Of a stretch of 64,000 nt of DNA, positions 8,271-17,274 are shown piece by piece. Origin of the DNA: Paraburkholderia sp. BL25I1N1 (GTDB lineage Bacteria; Pseudomonadota; Gammaproteobacteria; Burkholderiales; Burkholderiaceae); the NCBI RefSeq assembly GCF_003002025.1, contig NZ_PVZB01000010.1, positions 220,327 to 284,326 on the forward strand, given 5' to 3'. Position numbers and translations under genes: made by a program. Below the pieces are notes generated by a model. The model worked only from the letters and a program-made list of their open reading frames with translations. It was not told the origin of the DNA and searched no databases. The first letter of the stretch is position 1, and each line of letters opens with the position of its first letter.

Positions 8271-9311
8271 ATGAACCAGCGTACTCCGCCGCACCATGCG
8301 GCCGCGGCCGCCGCGGCCAATTCGCGCTCCGCCACGTCGACGAGCCGTTTCAGCACGCATGGACTGGCGCCCGACGAACAATTCCTCGCCTGGCGCCGTC
8401 GCGTGGGGCATGTGGTCGACGCGCCGCCATCGAAAGCGCAGATTGCCGGGGGATTTCGCGGCGAAATCGATTTATACGCGGTCGGCGGCATGGTTTTTAC
8501 CGACTGCCGCACCGATTCCATGCTGCTGGAGCGCTCGGTAGCCCGCGTATCCACCGATTCGCGGCGCGACTACGTGTTTCAGCTCTTCGTGGAAGGGGAA
8601 ATCGGCCACGTCACCGGCATGCACAAAAAGCGCAGCGCGCCGGACTCGGTGGCAGGCATTGTCGCGTTCGATCTGAACCAGCCGTTTCGCGCCGAACGCC
8701 CGGACTGCCGCCTTCTCAGCCTGTTCGTACCGGCCGCGGTGGTGGACGAGGCATTGCGCGACGGCCCGGCGATTCATGGCCGCATCGTCCCGCAAGGCTC
8801 GCCGTTGACCGGCGTCGTGCTGGATCACATGACGGCGCTCGCCCGCGACATTGCGCGGCTCGATCCGGCCAGTGCCATCCATGCGTTGCAGGCGGGCACG
8901 CAATTGCTGATGGCCACGTTTCGCAAGGAAGCGCGCCTGAGCGGCGCCGGCCGCGCCGCGCTGCAGGCCGCGGTGATGGGCCGGATACGCCGCTATATCG
9001 AGGCCAATCTGCACCAGGGCGACCTCACGCCGACCAGCGTGGTTCAGGCGCTGCATCTTAAACGCGCGACGATCTATCGCTGGTTCGAGCACGAAGGCGG
9101 TCTCGGCGCCTACATCCGCAATCGACGTCTGCGCGAGGCCGCGGACGAACTAGTCCGTTATCCGCATCTGCAGGTCGCGGAAATTGCTTTTGGACTCGGC
9201 TTTCAGAGCGCGTCGGATTTCACCCGCGCGTTTCGCCGCGCATTCGGGATGAGCCCGCAGGACATGCGCGCCCATGCCTTCGTCCTGCAGCAGTCGCGCG
9301 GCGCGACCTAG
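8271..9311 (+). CDS. AraC-family transcriptional regulator
   Basis: A 346-residue regulator with an N-terminal AraC-binding-like domain (about residues 25-190) and a C-terminal double helix-turn-helix (about 240-340). The C-terminal part shows ATIYRWFEHEGGLGAYIRNRRL and the signature VAEIAFGLGFQSASDFTRAFRRAFG. The frame is open from a GTG at 8199; the ATG at 8271 is preferred because the domain begins after it, but neither has a strong ribosome site. It converges on the transporter gene at 9316 with four bases between the two stops. A role in controlling that transporter is possible but unproven. Confidence 0.85.
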   Translation: MNQRTPPHHAAAAAAANSRSATSTSRFSTHGLAPDEQFLAWRRRVGHVVDAPPSKAQIAGGFRGEIDLYAVGGMVFTDCRTDSMLLERSVARVSTDSRRDYVFQLFVEGEIGHVTGMHKKRSAPDSVAGIVAFDLNQPFRAERPDCRLLSLFVPAAVVDEALRDGPAIHGRIVPQGSPLTGVVLDHMTALARDIARLDPASAIHALQAGTQLLMATFRKEARLSGAGRAALQAAVMGRIRRYIEANLHQGDLTPTSVVQALHLKRATIYRWFEHEGGLGAYIRNRRLREAADELVRYPHLQVAEIAFGLGFQSASDFTRAFRRAFGMSPQDMRAHAFVLQQSRGAT

Positions 9312-9315
9312 CGCG

Positions 9316-10659
9316 TCAGGCAGGCGACTGCGACGCGCTGGCAGCGCACGCGTCCGGCTCGGGCTCTGCCTCTGGGAACGCTTCCGGGAACGCCTTCAGC
9401 GCGATCAGCGTTAGCGCGGCGGCGCCCATCAGATACCAGGCCGGGATCATCGGATCGCCTGTCCGGTTGATGAGCCACGTCACCAGAAACGGCGAAAATC
9501 CGCCGAACAGCACCACGCCAAAACTGTAGATCACCGACAGTCCGGCCGCGCGCCGGTGAGCTGGGAATGCCTCCATCATCAGCACCGAGGCGGCGCCGGC
9601 ATTGTTCACCGCGAGCGCCACGTAAGCTGTGGTGATGACGAGCGCCGCGAGATCGCTCGCACCGTGTGTCAGCGCCCAGAACGCGGGCCATGCCGCCGCC
9701 AGCGAGGCGAGAAGCGATGCGTACTGCAGCGTCTTGCGGCTCGCGAGCCGGTCGGCCGCGCGCGCGATCAGCGGCGTCACGAGCAGAATCACGACGCCCG
9801 AAAGGCACGCCGTCAACAGACTGATGGTCGGCGGCCGGTGTAAGGTACGCACCAGATAGGCCGGCATGTAGAACACGGTGATATAGATGCTCACCGAAGG
9901 CGCGGCCATCATCAGAATTCCGCAGACGAGCGGACGCGTATGCTCCGCGAACAGCCGCCGCGGACTGAGCCGGGTGCGCTCCCGCGGCGCGGCCGCCGGC
10001 ATGCGGCGGCGCAGATACCAGCCGACCGGGCCGATCAGGCCGCCCAGCACGAACGGAATCCGCCAGCCCCATTCGTGCATGGCGGCGGGCGACAGAAGCG
10101 CCGTGGTGCCCGCCCCCACCAGCGCGGCGGCGAAAGCGGCCGCGCCCTGACTGGCGCCGCGCCAGCTCACCATGAAACAGCGGTGCCGGTAGCCGGCCGA
10201 TTCCATCAGCGAGGCCGACGCCGGGCCGATCTCGCCGCCCGCCGCGAGCCCTTGCATCAGGCGCGCGAGCACCATGAGCACCGTCGCCGCCGGGCCGATC
10301 GACGCATAGCCCGGCAGGCAGGCGATCAGCCACGTGCCGAGCGTCATCAAGGCGAGCGATACGGTGAGCCCGGCTTTACGGCCGCGGCTGTCGGCAATAT
10401 GGCCGATCATGAGCGCGCCGAGCGGGCGCATCACGAAACCCGCGCCGAAGGTGGCGAGCGACAGCAACAGCGACGACGCCGGATTGTGCGACGGAAAGAA
10501 CAGATTGCCGATCACGACGGCCGAAAAGCTGTAGACAGTGAAGTCGTAAGCGACGAAACCATTGCCGATCACGATGGCGGCGACGATACGCCTGAGTTCG
10601 GCGTGGGACAGCGGGACCGCTTTGCCGCCAGCAGTGTGCATGAGTGACTGTCGACGCAT
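9316..10659 (-). CDS. MFS transporter, metabolite:H+ symporter (MHS) type
   Basis: A 447-residue secondary transporter with about twelve helices. The opening RRIVAAIVIGNGFVAYDFTVYSF resembles the MHS family signature near helix 1, and the loop 2-3 motif GHIADSRGRKAG is typical of MFS proteins. MHS members import organic acids such as citrate, shikimate or alpha-ketoglutarate. It is divergent from a shikimate-dehydrogenase-like gene, so shikimate, quinate or a related carbocycle is a reasonable but unproven substrate. Two in-frame ATGs (10659 and 10641) are possible starts; neither has an obvious ribosome site. The frame extends further upstream without family similarity. Confidence 0.85.
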   Translation of the reverse strand: MRRQSLMHTAGGKAVPLSHAELRRIVAAIVIGNGFVAYDFTVYSFSAVVIGNLFFPSHNPASSLLLSLATFGAGFVMRPLGALMIGHIADSRGRKAGLTVSLALMTLGTWLIACLPGYASIGPAATVLMVLARLMQGLAAGGEIGPASASLMESAGYRHRCFMVSWRGASQGAAAFAAALVGAGTTALLSPAAMHEWGWRIPFVLGGLIGPVGWYLRRRMPAAAPRERTRLSPRRLFAEHTRPLVCGILMMAAPSVSIYITVFYMPAYLVRTLHRPPTISLLTACLSGVVILLVTPLIARAADRLASRKTLQYASLLASLAAAWPAFWALTHGASDLAALVITTAYVALAVNNAGAASVLMMEAFPAHRRAAGLSVIYSFGVVLFGGFSPFLVTWLINRTGDPMIPAWYLMGAAALTLIALKAFPEAFPEAEPEPDACAASASQSPA

Positions 10660-11097
10660 GTCGAGGTATTCAGGAGGGTTATGGAAGAAACGCGAGTTGC
10701 CTGTTCGACTAAACGGCGAGGTATCACGCTGCACTTTTACGGGTCCGGGCCTTGGGTCTCGCACAGACTCACGCGCGCCGCCGGTAAGCAACGCAGCCAG
10801 AGGCTCAAGCGGCTTGCGGTCGTCCCTTGCGCTTCGGCTCGACCGCTGCACCACGGCCGCGACCGTCGCCACGCGCAGACTGCGCTTGAAATACGGCGAA
10901 CTCATACCATTCCACAAACGCGAAGCGCAAGATATTTCTGCATTCATGGAGGCATGACGCTGCGCGTACTGATGTCAGGAGGAAGCGGTTTTCTCGGGGG
11001 AACCGGTCCACGGACCGTTCGCGCAGTACATACTCAAGCAAGATCGCCCGGCATCGCGGCATGACGAAAGCCAGGCAACACTTTGGAGACACACAAC
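10660..11097. other. 438-base divergent intergenic region
   Basis: Lies between the MHS transporter and the shikimate-dehydrogenase-like gene and should carry both promoters. No conserved gene is evident. A short frame starting at 10954 (36 codons) begins MTLRVLMSGGSGFLGG, which resembles the dinucleotide-binding start of NAD-dependent epimerases, but it stops soon after and may be chance or a remnant. Confidence 0.5.
10954..11064 (+). pseudogene. Possible remnant of an NAD(P)-binding epimerase N-terminus
   Basis: Thirty-six codons begin MTLRVLMSGGSGFLGG, close to the GxxGxxG opening of SDR/epimerase proteins, with GGAGG just ahead of the ATG at unusually short spacing. The similarity ends after about 18 residues. 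It may be a decayed gene or chance; confidence is low. Confidence 0.2.
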
Positions 11098-11940
11098 ATG
11101 ACGCAATCCGACGCCCCTTCTTTTTCCACCTCGCTGGATGAAGGCCTCAGCGGCGCCACGCGAGTGGTTTTCATCGTCGGTGATCCGATCGCGCAGGTCC
11201 GCTCGCCGTCCGGCGTGACCATCGCTTTGCGCGCGGCCGGACACGATGCGGTGGTGGTGCCCGCGCACGTCGCGCCTGCCGATCTGCCCGCATTTTTTGC
11301 GGGCGTGACGCCCATGCGCAATGTCGACGGCGTGATCATTACCGTGCCCCACAAGTTCAGCGCCACCAGGTACTGCGGTTCGCTTACCGAGCAGGCGAGC
11401 TTTCTCGGCACGGTCAACACGTTGCGCCGCACGGCGGACGGCACCTGGCACGGCGGCATGTTCGACGGCACCGGTTTCGTGGCGGCGCTCGTCGATGCCG
11501 GCTGCGATCTGCGCGGCAAACATGCGCTGCTGGTCGGTGCGGGCGGCGCGGGCTCCGCGATTGGACATGCGCTGGTGCAAGGCGGCGTGGCGTCGCTCGA
11601 CGTGCGCGATAACGATGCCGAACGCACGGCGTTGCTGATCGGTCGGTTGAACGCGCTCGGCCAAGGTGAAGTGCGCGGTGCGGCCGCTTCCGTGGATGCC
11701 AATGCGTATGACGTGGTCGTCAATGCATCGCCGCTCGGCATGCGTGCAGACGACCCGCTGCCCATCGACGTATCGCGTTTGCCGGCCACGACATTCGTCG
11801 GCGATGTGGTGACGAAGCCGCCGCTCACGCCGTTGATCGAAGCCGCCCGCGCGCGTGGATGCCCGACCGTGACGGGCACGCAAATGTTCGCCCGCGTGTG
11901 CGACCGGATGGTGGCGTTTTTGCTGGATGCCGATCGGTAA
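11098..11940 (+). CDS. Shikimate/quinate 5-dehydrogenase-like protein
   Basis: A 280-residue AroE-fold oxidoreductase. Visible marks are GDPIAQVRSPSG (where AroE has HSxSP), the catalytic Lys in ITVPHK, LGTVNTLRR, the DGTGF loop, the nucleotide-binding GAGGAGSAIGHAL, NASPLGM, and TGTQMFARV near the C-terminus. The altered shikimate-binding HSxSP to VRSP suggests an AroE-like paralog (YdiB or quinate-type) rather than the biosynthetic enzyme. The ATG at 11098 follows GGAG at suitable spacing. Divergent from an MHS transporter, which fits uptake and oxidation of a cyclitol or hydroaromatic acid. The cofactor preference cannot be read with certainty: the second strand ends LDVRDND, with an Asp favouring NAD. 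Confidence 0.85.
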   Translation: MTQSDAPSFSTSLDEGLSGATRVVFIVGDPIAQVRSPSGVTIALRAAGHDAVVVPAHVAPADLPAFFAGVTPMRNVDGVIITVPHKFSATRYCGSLTEQASFLGTVNTLRRTADGTWHGGMFDGTGFVAALVDAGCDLRGKHALLVGAGGAGSAIGHALVQGGVASLDVRDNDAERTALLIGRLNALGQGEVRGAAASVDANAYDVVVNASPLGMRADDPLPIDVSRLPATTFVGDVVTKPPLTPLIEAARARGCPTVTGTQMFARVCDRMVAFLLDADR

Positions 11941-12063
11941 GCGAAGCTTCGGACGCGACAGCGTCCACGGCTCACGCTGCTACACTTGCGCGACGCCAAC
12001 CTGTAGAAGACATCTGCCACGCGATTCAACGCGGCGGGTCTTCTCCTGACTCACGCTCCAACC

Positions 12064-12687
12064 ATGCTTCGATTCGAAAACCTCAGCAAACGCCACGGCG
12101 AACGCCTCATCTTTCAGGCACTGCATTACGACACAGCATCAGGATGCGTCGCGTTGAACGACGAATCCGGCAGCGGCAAGTCGACGTTGCTCGGCATCCT
12201 CGGGGGCACGATCGAACCCGATACCGGCGAGGTGTGGCTCGGCGGCCATTCGCTGCGCAGTGCGCCGCGGGCCGCGCAATCCGTGCTCACCTACGTGCCC
12301 GAAGACTGCATGCCTTGTTCGGATCAGACCGGTCGCGAGTATCTGAACGCGGTGGCAGCGGCGCGAAACACCGCTGTCACCGCCGGCGCGTTGACGCTCG
12401 CGGACCGCTTCGGCCTCACGCCGCATTTCGAAAAACGCTTCGAGCAGATGTCGTTCGGTACACGCAAGAAGTTTTTCCTGACGTCGGCCGTGCTTGGCGA
12501 CACCCAGGTGCTGATCGCGGATGAACCCGTCGGCGGACTCGACGCCGCGGCCCGCGCCGTGCTGGTCGATCTGTTCAAGACACTGGCACAAACACGCACG
12601 GTGTTTTTCTCGAGCTACGACGAGGTCTTTACGAATGCGTGCGAAGCGCACAGCGTCAACTTCGCCGACTTGGGAAAGCGCGCCTGA
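12064..12687 (+). CDS. Orphan ABC-transporter ATPase with degenerate motifs
   Basis: A 207-residue stand-alone nucleotide-binding domain. Walker A is ESGSGKST and Walker B is VLIADEPVGGLD. The ABC signature is MSFGTRKKF instead of LSGGQ, and the switch His is replaced (FFSSYDE). No permease or binding protein is adjacent. The fold resembles the CcmA/multidrug exporter class, and the helical domain contains EDCMPCSDQTGREY. It may pair with a permease elsewhere or have become a regulatory ATPase. It lies between the shikimate-dehydrogenase-like gene (same strand, 123 bases away) and a convergent oxidoreductase. Confidence 0.75.
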   Translation: MLRFENLSKRHGERLIFQALHYDTASGCVALNDESGSGKSTLLGILGGTIEPDTGEVWLGGHSLRSAPRAAQSVLTYVPEDCMPCSDQTGREYLNAVAAARNTAVTAGALTLADRFGLTPHFEKRFEQMSFGTRKKFFLTSAVLGDTQVLIADEPVGGLDAAARAVLVDLFKTLAQTRTVFFSSYDEVFTNACEAHSVNFADLGKRA

Positions 12688-12781
12688 CACGCCCTTGCAT
12701 GCCGTTTGTAGCCCTTGCAGCGACATGGACAACGCGAGTGAAACCGGCACGCCGGCATTCACTCGCGCACGCTAACGGTCC

Positions 12782-13789
12782 TTAAACCGCCACGCAAATC
12801 TTCCCGAAGTGAGCGCCGGATTCCTCGTGCGCAAACGCCTCGCCGAGTTTCTCCAGTTCGAACGTGCTGTCGATCACCGGCTTGATGCCGGTCACTTCGA
12901 GCGCGCGGATCATGTCGCGCTGATCCTGACGGCTGCCGACGATCAAGCCTTGCAAGCGCTGCTGCCTTGCCATCAGCGCCGCGGTCGGCACCGGTCCTGC
13001 CCTTCCGGTCAACACGCCGATCAGCGCGATATGGCCACCTATCCGGCACGCGGTGATCGACTGCGGCAAAGTGCCCGGCCCGCCGACTTCGATCACATGA
13101 TCGACACCGCGGCCACCGGTCAGCGAGCGGACCTGCTTGCCCCATTCCGGGTTCTCGCGATAGTTGATCGTATGGTCGGCTCCGAGTTCGCGAAACCTCT
13201 CGAGCTTCGCGTCCGATGAAGACGTCCCGATCACCGAAGCGCCCATCACTTTAGCGATCTGCAAGGCGAAAATCGACACGCCGCCGGTGCCGAGCACGAG
13301 CACCGTGTTGCCGGCCTTCAACTGGCCGTCCACGACGAGCGCGCGCCATGCGGTCAGCCCGGCCGTAGTCAACGTTGCCGACTCGGCGTGGCTATAGCCG
13401 CGCGGCGCATGCGTGAAGTAGTGGCTCGGCAGCACGACGGCTTCGCGTGCATAGCCGTCGACGCCGTCGCCGGGTGTGGTCGTGAAATCGGCGATGGCAG
13501 GCGGCCCGTTTTCCCAGAACGGAAAGAAGCACGACACCACGTGATCGCCCGCTTTGAATTCCGACACGCCCGCGCCAACTGCCTCGACGACGCCCGCGCC
13601 GTCCGCCATCGGAATCCGCCCTGCTTCAGCAGGCAGATTGCCGCTCACCACGCCATAGTCGTGAAAGTTCAAGGAGTTCGCTTGAATGCGCACGCGAATC
13701 TGGCCCGCCGCGGGCTGACCGGGATCGGCGATGTCGACGACCTGGAGATTGGCGACGGTAGCCGGCGAACCGATTTTGACGGCTTTCAT
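12782..13789 (-). CDS. Zinc-independent MDR-family NAD(P) oxidoreductase
   Basis: A 335-residue medium-chain dehydrogenase/reductase. The start MKAVKIGSPATVANLQVVDI is preceded by AGAGGA at good spacing. The catalytic domain lacks the GHE zinc motif (PMADGAG is present instead) and the four-Cys structural lobe, so it belongs with zinc-free quinone-reductase-like members. The nucleotide-binding fold shows VLVLGTGGVSIFALQIAK and then GTSSSDAKLERFRELGAD. Probable activity is NADPH-dependent reduction of quinones or enones; the substrate is unknown. It is convergent with the orphan ABC ATPase and monocistronic as far as can be seen. Confidence 0.87.
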   Translation of the reverse strand: MKAVKIGSPATVANLQVVDIADPGQPAAGQIRVRIQANSLNFHDYGVVSGNLPAEAGRIPMADGAGVVEAVGAGVSEFKAGDHVVSCFFPFWENGPPAIADFTTTPGDGVDGYAREAVVLPSHYFTHAPRGYSHAESATLTTAGLTAWRALVVDGQLKAGNTVLVLGTGGVSIFALQIAKVMGASVIGTSSSDAKLERFRELGADHTINYRENPEWGKQVRSLTGGRGVDHVIEVGGPGTLPQSITACRIGGHIALIGVLTGRAGPVPTAALMARQQRLQGLIVGSRQDQRDMIRALEVTGIKPVIDSTFELEKLGEAFAHEESGAHFGKICVAV

Positions 13790-13993
13790 GTTTTCGTTCC
13801 TCTGTGAGTTGCGCCGGCGCGCGACGCGTCGCGGCGAAATGCTCGCAAAAGAATACCGCAAGCCTGCTCTGCGCGTAGTCGAGGCGCGCACCGGCTGACG
13901 CCGGCGAAACGCTCGCTGAAAGCGCATTGTCACGAGGACAAGTCCCTTCGCGACGCCCGTGAATGAAGCGGGGCTGTCGCATGGGTCATGCAT

Positions 13994-14308
13994 TCACTTG
14001 ACGGTCTGAATGACTTCGAAGCCTTCGAATTCCGGATGCCCGAGATAGAGCACGCGATTGTCGCCGCCCGCGTTGCGATGCGCGGCGCGAAAGGCATCGG
14101 ATTTCGTCCACGCCTCAAAGGACGCGTAGTCCTTCCAGATCGTATGGCTGGAATAGAGAACGTGATCGTCCTTCTGCGGACCCTTCAGCAGATGAAATTC
14201 CACGAAACCCGGCACCTCTTTCAGATGCGTATCGCGCGTGGTCCACAGATGTTCGAAAGCAGCTTCGGATCCGGGCGTCACTTTGAAACGGTTCATGGCA
14301 ATGTACAT
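13994..14308 (-). CDS. Antibiotic biosynthesis monooxygenase (ABM) domain protein
   Basis: A 104-residue single-domain dimeric alpha-beta barrel protein. The start MYIAMNRFKVTPGSEAAFE and the internal VPGFVEFHLLKG and HTIWKDYASFEAWTKSDAF match the ABM/IsdG-HmoB group. Family roles are small-molecule oxygenation or haem degradation. A catalytic Asn typical of IsdG appears as N7 in AMNRF, and a His lies in the second helix region (AFRAAHR), which makes haem binding possible. It stands alone, between an MDR gene and a glycosyltransferase gene. Confidence 0.85.
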   Translation of the reverse strand: MYIAMNRFKVTPGSEAAFEHLWTTRDTHLKEVPGFVEFHLLKGPQKDDHVLYSSHTIWKDYASFEAWTKSDAFRAAHRNAGGDNRVLYLGHPEFEGFEVIQTVK

Positions 14309-14468
14309 GCTGAAGGCCTCTTTGCAGTCACGATGTATCTGACGGGTTTGCCGGATTCGAACGAATCGTTCCGGCGAACCCGTCAGGCGGCCTTTTATTA
14401 TATGCGCGCCACTCTTCGTACCCATGTCACGACTGCGATACGGCCAACGCACCCGACACCGTCCGCGT

Positions 14469-15428
14469 TCAGGCCGCCTTGTCCTGCGCCACCTGTTCGA
14501 GCCATAGCCGGCTGTCCGGAAACCAGAATGCGTCTGGCCGCGGCGGCGACACGAGTTTCACCGGCAGCGACGGATTGAATATTCTGGACCATGCCGACAG
14601 ATACGACGGCGTCTTCACCAGATACCCGCAACGGGACAACAGCAGACTGGAGACCAGCGCTTCGCGGCCGATTTCGAGTCCCGGATAACCGCTGAAGTGA
14701 ATGGGCGTATTGCCGTACGCGAGTCGTTTCGCGGGCGCCACTTTGACCGGCCTGGAAAACGGCCACACGGCAAAGTAGTCGAGAAACGCCTGTTCGTCGC
14801 TTGAAACGAAAACGTTGCTCAAGTGCGGGTTTTCAGCAAGTGTCGTTTCTATTTGGCGGCAGAAATCGCTCCATGAAACCGGAATGGCTTCCAGCGATTT
14901 GTCCGTGCCTCTGAAATGCGCACCAAGTGTAGACGCGCCGATCTCTAGCTTGCCGCAGATCGCATCGACTTCATCGACGATATGGGCGGCTGGGCGGTAA
15001 TGTGCGAAGAATAGTTCGCTGGCGCTCTTGAGTTGAAGCTGAGTCTCATAGCGTTGACGAAACCCTAACTGGACCAGATCGCGAACCGTCGACTTTCTCA
15101 CCTTGTGCGCAAGCAGTGCCGCGGCCTCGCCATTCACGGACTCGAAGAAGGAAGAGAACCAGTCGATGGCTCCCTCAGCGTCTCCGTAGAGACCGCCGCG
15201 TGCGCTGATGGACGGCGTCAAAGACTTCTCGTCGCAATACATCAGAATAAACAGGACCATCTGCATCACGGAGAAGAAACCAGAGTTCTCCTGAATTTCA
15301 ATGGCAAAGATTCCCCTGTTTAACCGCTGTGTGGCATGAAGTGAGATGCGACGCGGTGTGGCAACGGAATGCTTGAACCCCTCACTGCGTCGGATCTGTT
15401 TCGCCCGATCGACTACTTTTCTTAGCAT
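14469..15428 (-). CDS. Putative fucosyltransferase-like glycosyltransferase (NodZ/FUT8 fold)
   Basis: A 319-residue soluble protein. The motif LGAHFRGTDK corresponds to the HxRRTDK nucleotide-sugar motif of NodZ, FUT8 and O-fucosyltransferases. FVSSDEQAFLDYF and SSLLLSRCGYLVKTPSYLSAWS fit the second and third conserved blocks of that superfamily (SDD- and S-N-F-like). AGGAG precedes the ATG. The gene is noticeably less GC-rich than its neighbours, suggesting transfer. It is followed upstream on the same strand by a TPR glycosyltransferase, and the pair may modify a surface protein or glycan. The sugar and acceptor are unknown. Confidence 0.65.
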   Translation of the reverse strand: MLRKVVDRAKQIRRSEGFKHSVATPRRISLHATQRLNRGIFAIEIQENSGFFSVMQMVLFILMYCDEKSLTPSISARGGLYGDAEGAIDWFSSFFESVNGEAAALLAHKVRKSTVRDLVQLGFRQRYETQLQLKSASELFFAHYRPAAHIVDEVDAICGKLEIGASTLGAHFRGTDKSLEAIPVSWSDFCRQIETTLAENPHLSNVFVSSDEQAFLDYFAVWPFSRPVKVAPAKRLAYGNTPIHFSGYPGLEIGREALVSSLLLSRCGYLVKTPSYLSAWSRIFNPSLPVKLVSPPRPDAFWFPDSRLWLEQVAQDKAA

Positions 15429-15581
15429 GCCCGGCTCCTAATGGAATCTAGGTATTTTTAATTTCGCACGCGTCTATGCATGAGGAAGTTCACGACGCCC
15501 GAGCATAACATCTGCGAAGCGCGCGGCGAGTAAGTTCCGCCCGTCTTCGTGAGCTAACGCACAAAGGATCGGTAAGACTTC

Positions 15582-17138
15582 CTATACCTTGCGCCCGGTC
15601 GAGCGGCGCAAAGCATCGGCGACGCGTTCGAGCACGCCGTCCCAGTCGCCGCGTTGCGACTGCGTGAAGAGCCGCACGCTGGCGTACCAGGGGCTATCGT
15701 CGCGATCGCGCAACCAGCGCCAGCAACCGGCGAAGCGGTTGAGCAGCCACACCGGCTTGCCCATTGCCGCGGCCAGGTGTGCAACCGAAGTGTCGACGCA
15801 GATCACCAGATCGAGGTTGTCGATCAGCGCGGCGGTATCGGCGAAGTCCGTCACGTCGCACATCCAGTCCGTCAAACGCGCGTTGCATGTTGCGTCGGCG
15901 CGCTTCGCGGGGTCATCCGTCTTTTGCAGGCTGATCCAGCGCACATCGGGCAACGCGAGCAACGGCGCGATCTGCGCTGGGGTCAAGCTGCGCGCCCTGT
16001 CTTCCGTCAGACCTGAATGGCCACCTGCCCACACCAGGCCGACGCGCGGCAACCCGGCATCGGGCAACATGGCAAGCCGCGCGCGCCATGAAGCGGAGCG
16101 AGCGGCATCCGCATGCAGATAGGTGTCGCCGGGAATGTTGTCGAGCCGCGTGCCGAACGCCATCGGCAGCGACATCAAAGGACAATGCCAGTCCCAGTCG
16201 CTCAGGTCGGACAAGCCGTCGTCGAGCATCACGAGGCCTGGCAAATGCGCGAAAGATTCTTCGTACAAGCGCCGCAACGATGGCGGGCATATGTAGCCGA
16301 CGCGCGCAAAACGTTCGAGCGCCATCGGCAGATAGCGCACGAACTGCAGGCTGTCGCCATGGCCCTGCTCCGGGATGACAAGCAGACGCGCGCCGTATGC
16401 GTGCCTTCCCTGGCTGGCGTTCAGGATGTCCAGGCGCTCGCCCTTCCATTGAGGCAGGGGCAGCGTCGGGCGCGCCGATACGGGGCGCCCGTCCGCATCC
16501 ACGAAATTGGCCCAACGGTCTTCGAAATACGGCCAGGCCTCTTCATAACGGCCGGCGGCCAACAGGACCTGACTGAGGCTGGCACGCGCGCCGAGGTGAG
16601 ACGGCGCGAGCGCGATGGCTTGCGTGAGATGCCGTTCGGCTTCACTCAGCGAGCCGAGATCCTTGAGGACCACACCCAGATTAGCAAGCGCTTGTGGATG
16701 GTCCGGCCGGAGTTCGAGCAAGCGACGGTACACCACCGCGGCATCTTCGGAACGTCCGAGCACTTGCAGGATTACCGCCATGAAGAAACAGAGAGGCAGT
16801 GACGCCGGTTCGAGCGCGAGCCCGCATTCGGCCGTTTGCAAAGCGCTTGCATACGCACGCAGTTTGATCTGGATAATACATAAGGTGCCGTAATACGCCG
16901 GGTGCGAGCGCACTTCGAGCGCGCGTTCGACCCAGCTTTGGGCCGACTCGAGCTGATTCGATGCGAGCGCAACCAGCCCATGCGTATGCAACGCGTCCGC
17001 ATGTCCGGGGTCCTGCCCGATGACTCGGTCGAGGAGCGTTCGGGCCATGTCGAACTCGCCTGCCAGGCGCGCCTGCTCGGCCTGATTGAACCAGACATCA
17101 AGGGTTTCTTCGGATGGCGAAGCGGGATGGGTCGGCAT
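15582..17138 (-). CDS. TPR-repeat protein with C-terminal glycosyltransferase-9-like domain
   Basis: A 518-residue protein. TPR repeats occupy about residues 10-210 (for example PDHPQALANLGVVLKDLGSL), followed by a GT-B-like domain. Within the latter, LLVIPEQGHGDSLQFVRYL and RVGLVWAGG open the two Rossmann lobes, and LVICVDTSVAHLAAAMGKPV is the hallmark of heptosyltransferase-like TPR proteins. The ATG at 17138 gives MPTHPASPSEETL. Proteins of this design often glycosylate flagellin, pilin or adhesins, possibly acting like O-linked GlcNAc transferases; this is inference. The next gene downstream is the fucosyltransferase-like gene. Confidence 0.8.
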   Translation of the reverse strand: MPTHPASPSEETLDVWFNQAEQARLAGEFDMARTLLDRVIGQDPGHADALHTHGLVALASNQLESAQSWVERALEVRSHPAYYGTLCIIQIKLRAYASALQTAECGLALEPASLPLCFFMAVILQVLGRSEDAAVVYRRLLELRPDHPQALANLGVVLKDLGSLSEAERHLTQAIALAPSHLGARASLSQVLLAAGRYEEAWPYFEDRWANFVDADGRPVSARPTLPLPQWKGERLDILNASQGRHAYGARLLVIPEQGHGDSLQFVRYLPMALERFARVGYICPPSLRRLYEESFAHLPGLVMLDDGLSDLSDWDWHCPLMSLPMAFGTRLDNIPGDTYLHADAARSASWRARLAMLPDAGLPRVGLVWAGGHSGLTEDRARSLTPAQIAPLLALPDVRWISLQKTDDPAKRADATCNARLTDWMCDVTDFADTAALIDNLDLVICVDTSVAHLAAAMGKPVWLLNRFAGCWRWLRDRDDSPWYASVRLFTQSQRGDWDGVLERVADALRRSTGRKV

Positions 17139-17274
17139 GTTCGGCGCAATGAGAAAGATGGTGTCGTGTCGCGGGCGATGCTGCCTGCCGCGCGACACTG
17201 TGTGCGCGGATTATCCTTACCGCTCATCGGCCAGTCTGTAGGACCGCTCCGAAACGCCCCTCACGCGAAGCGCG

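Noticed and set aside
10660..10947. N-terminal extension of the MHS transporter
   Set aside because: Extra 96 residues are not hydrophobic or similar to the family; the known fold starts near 10641-10659.
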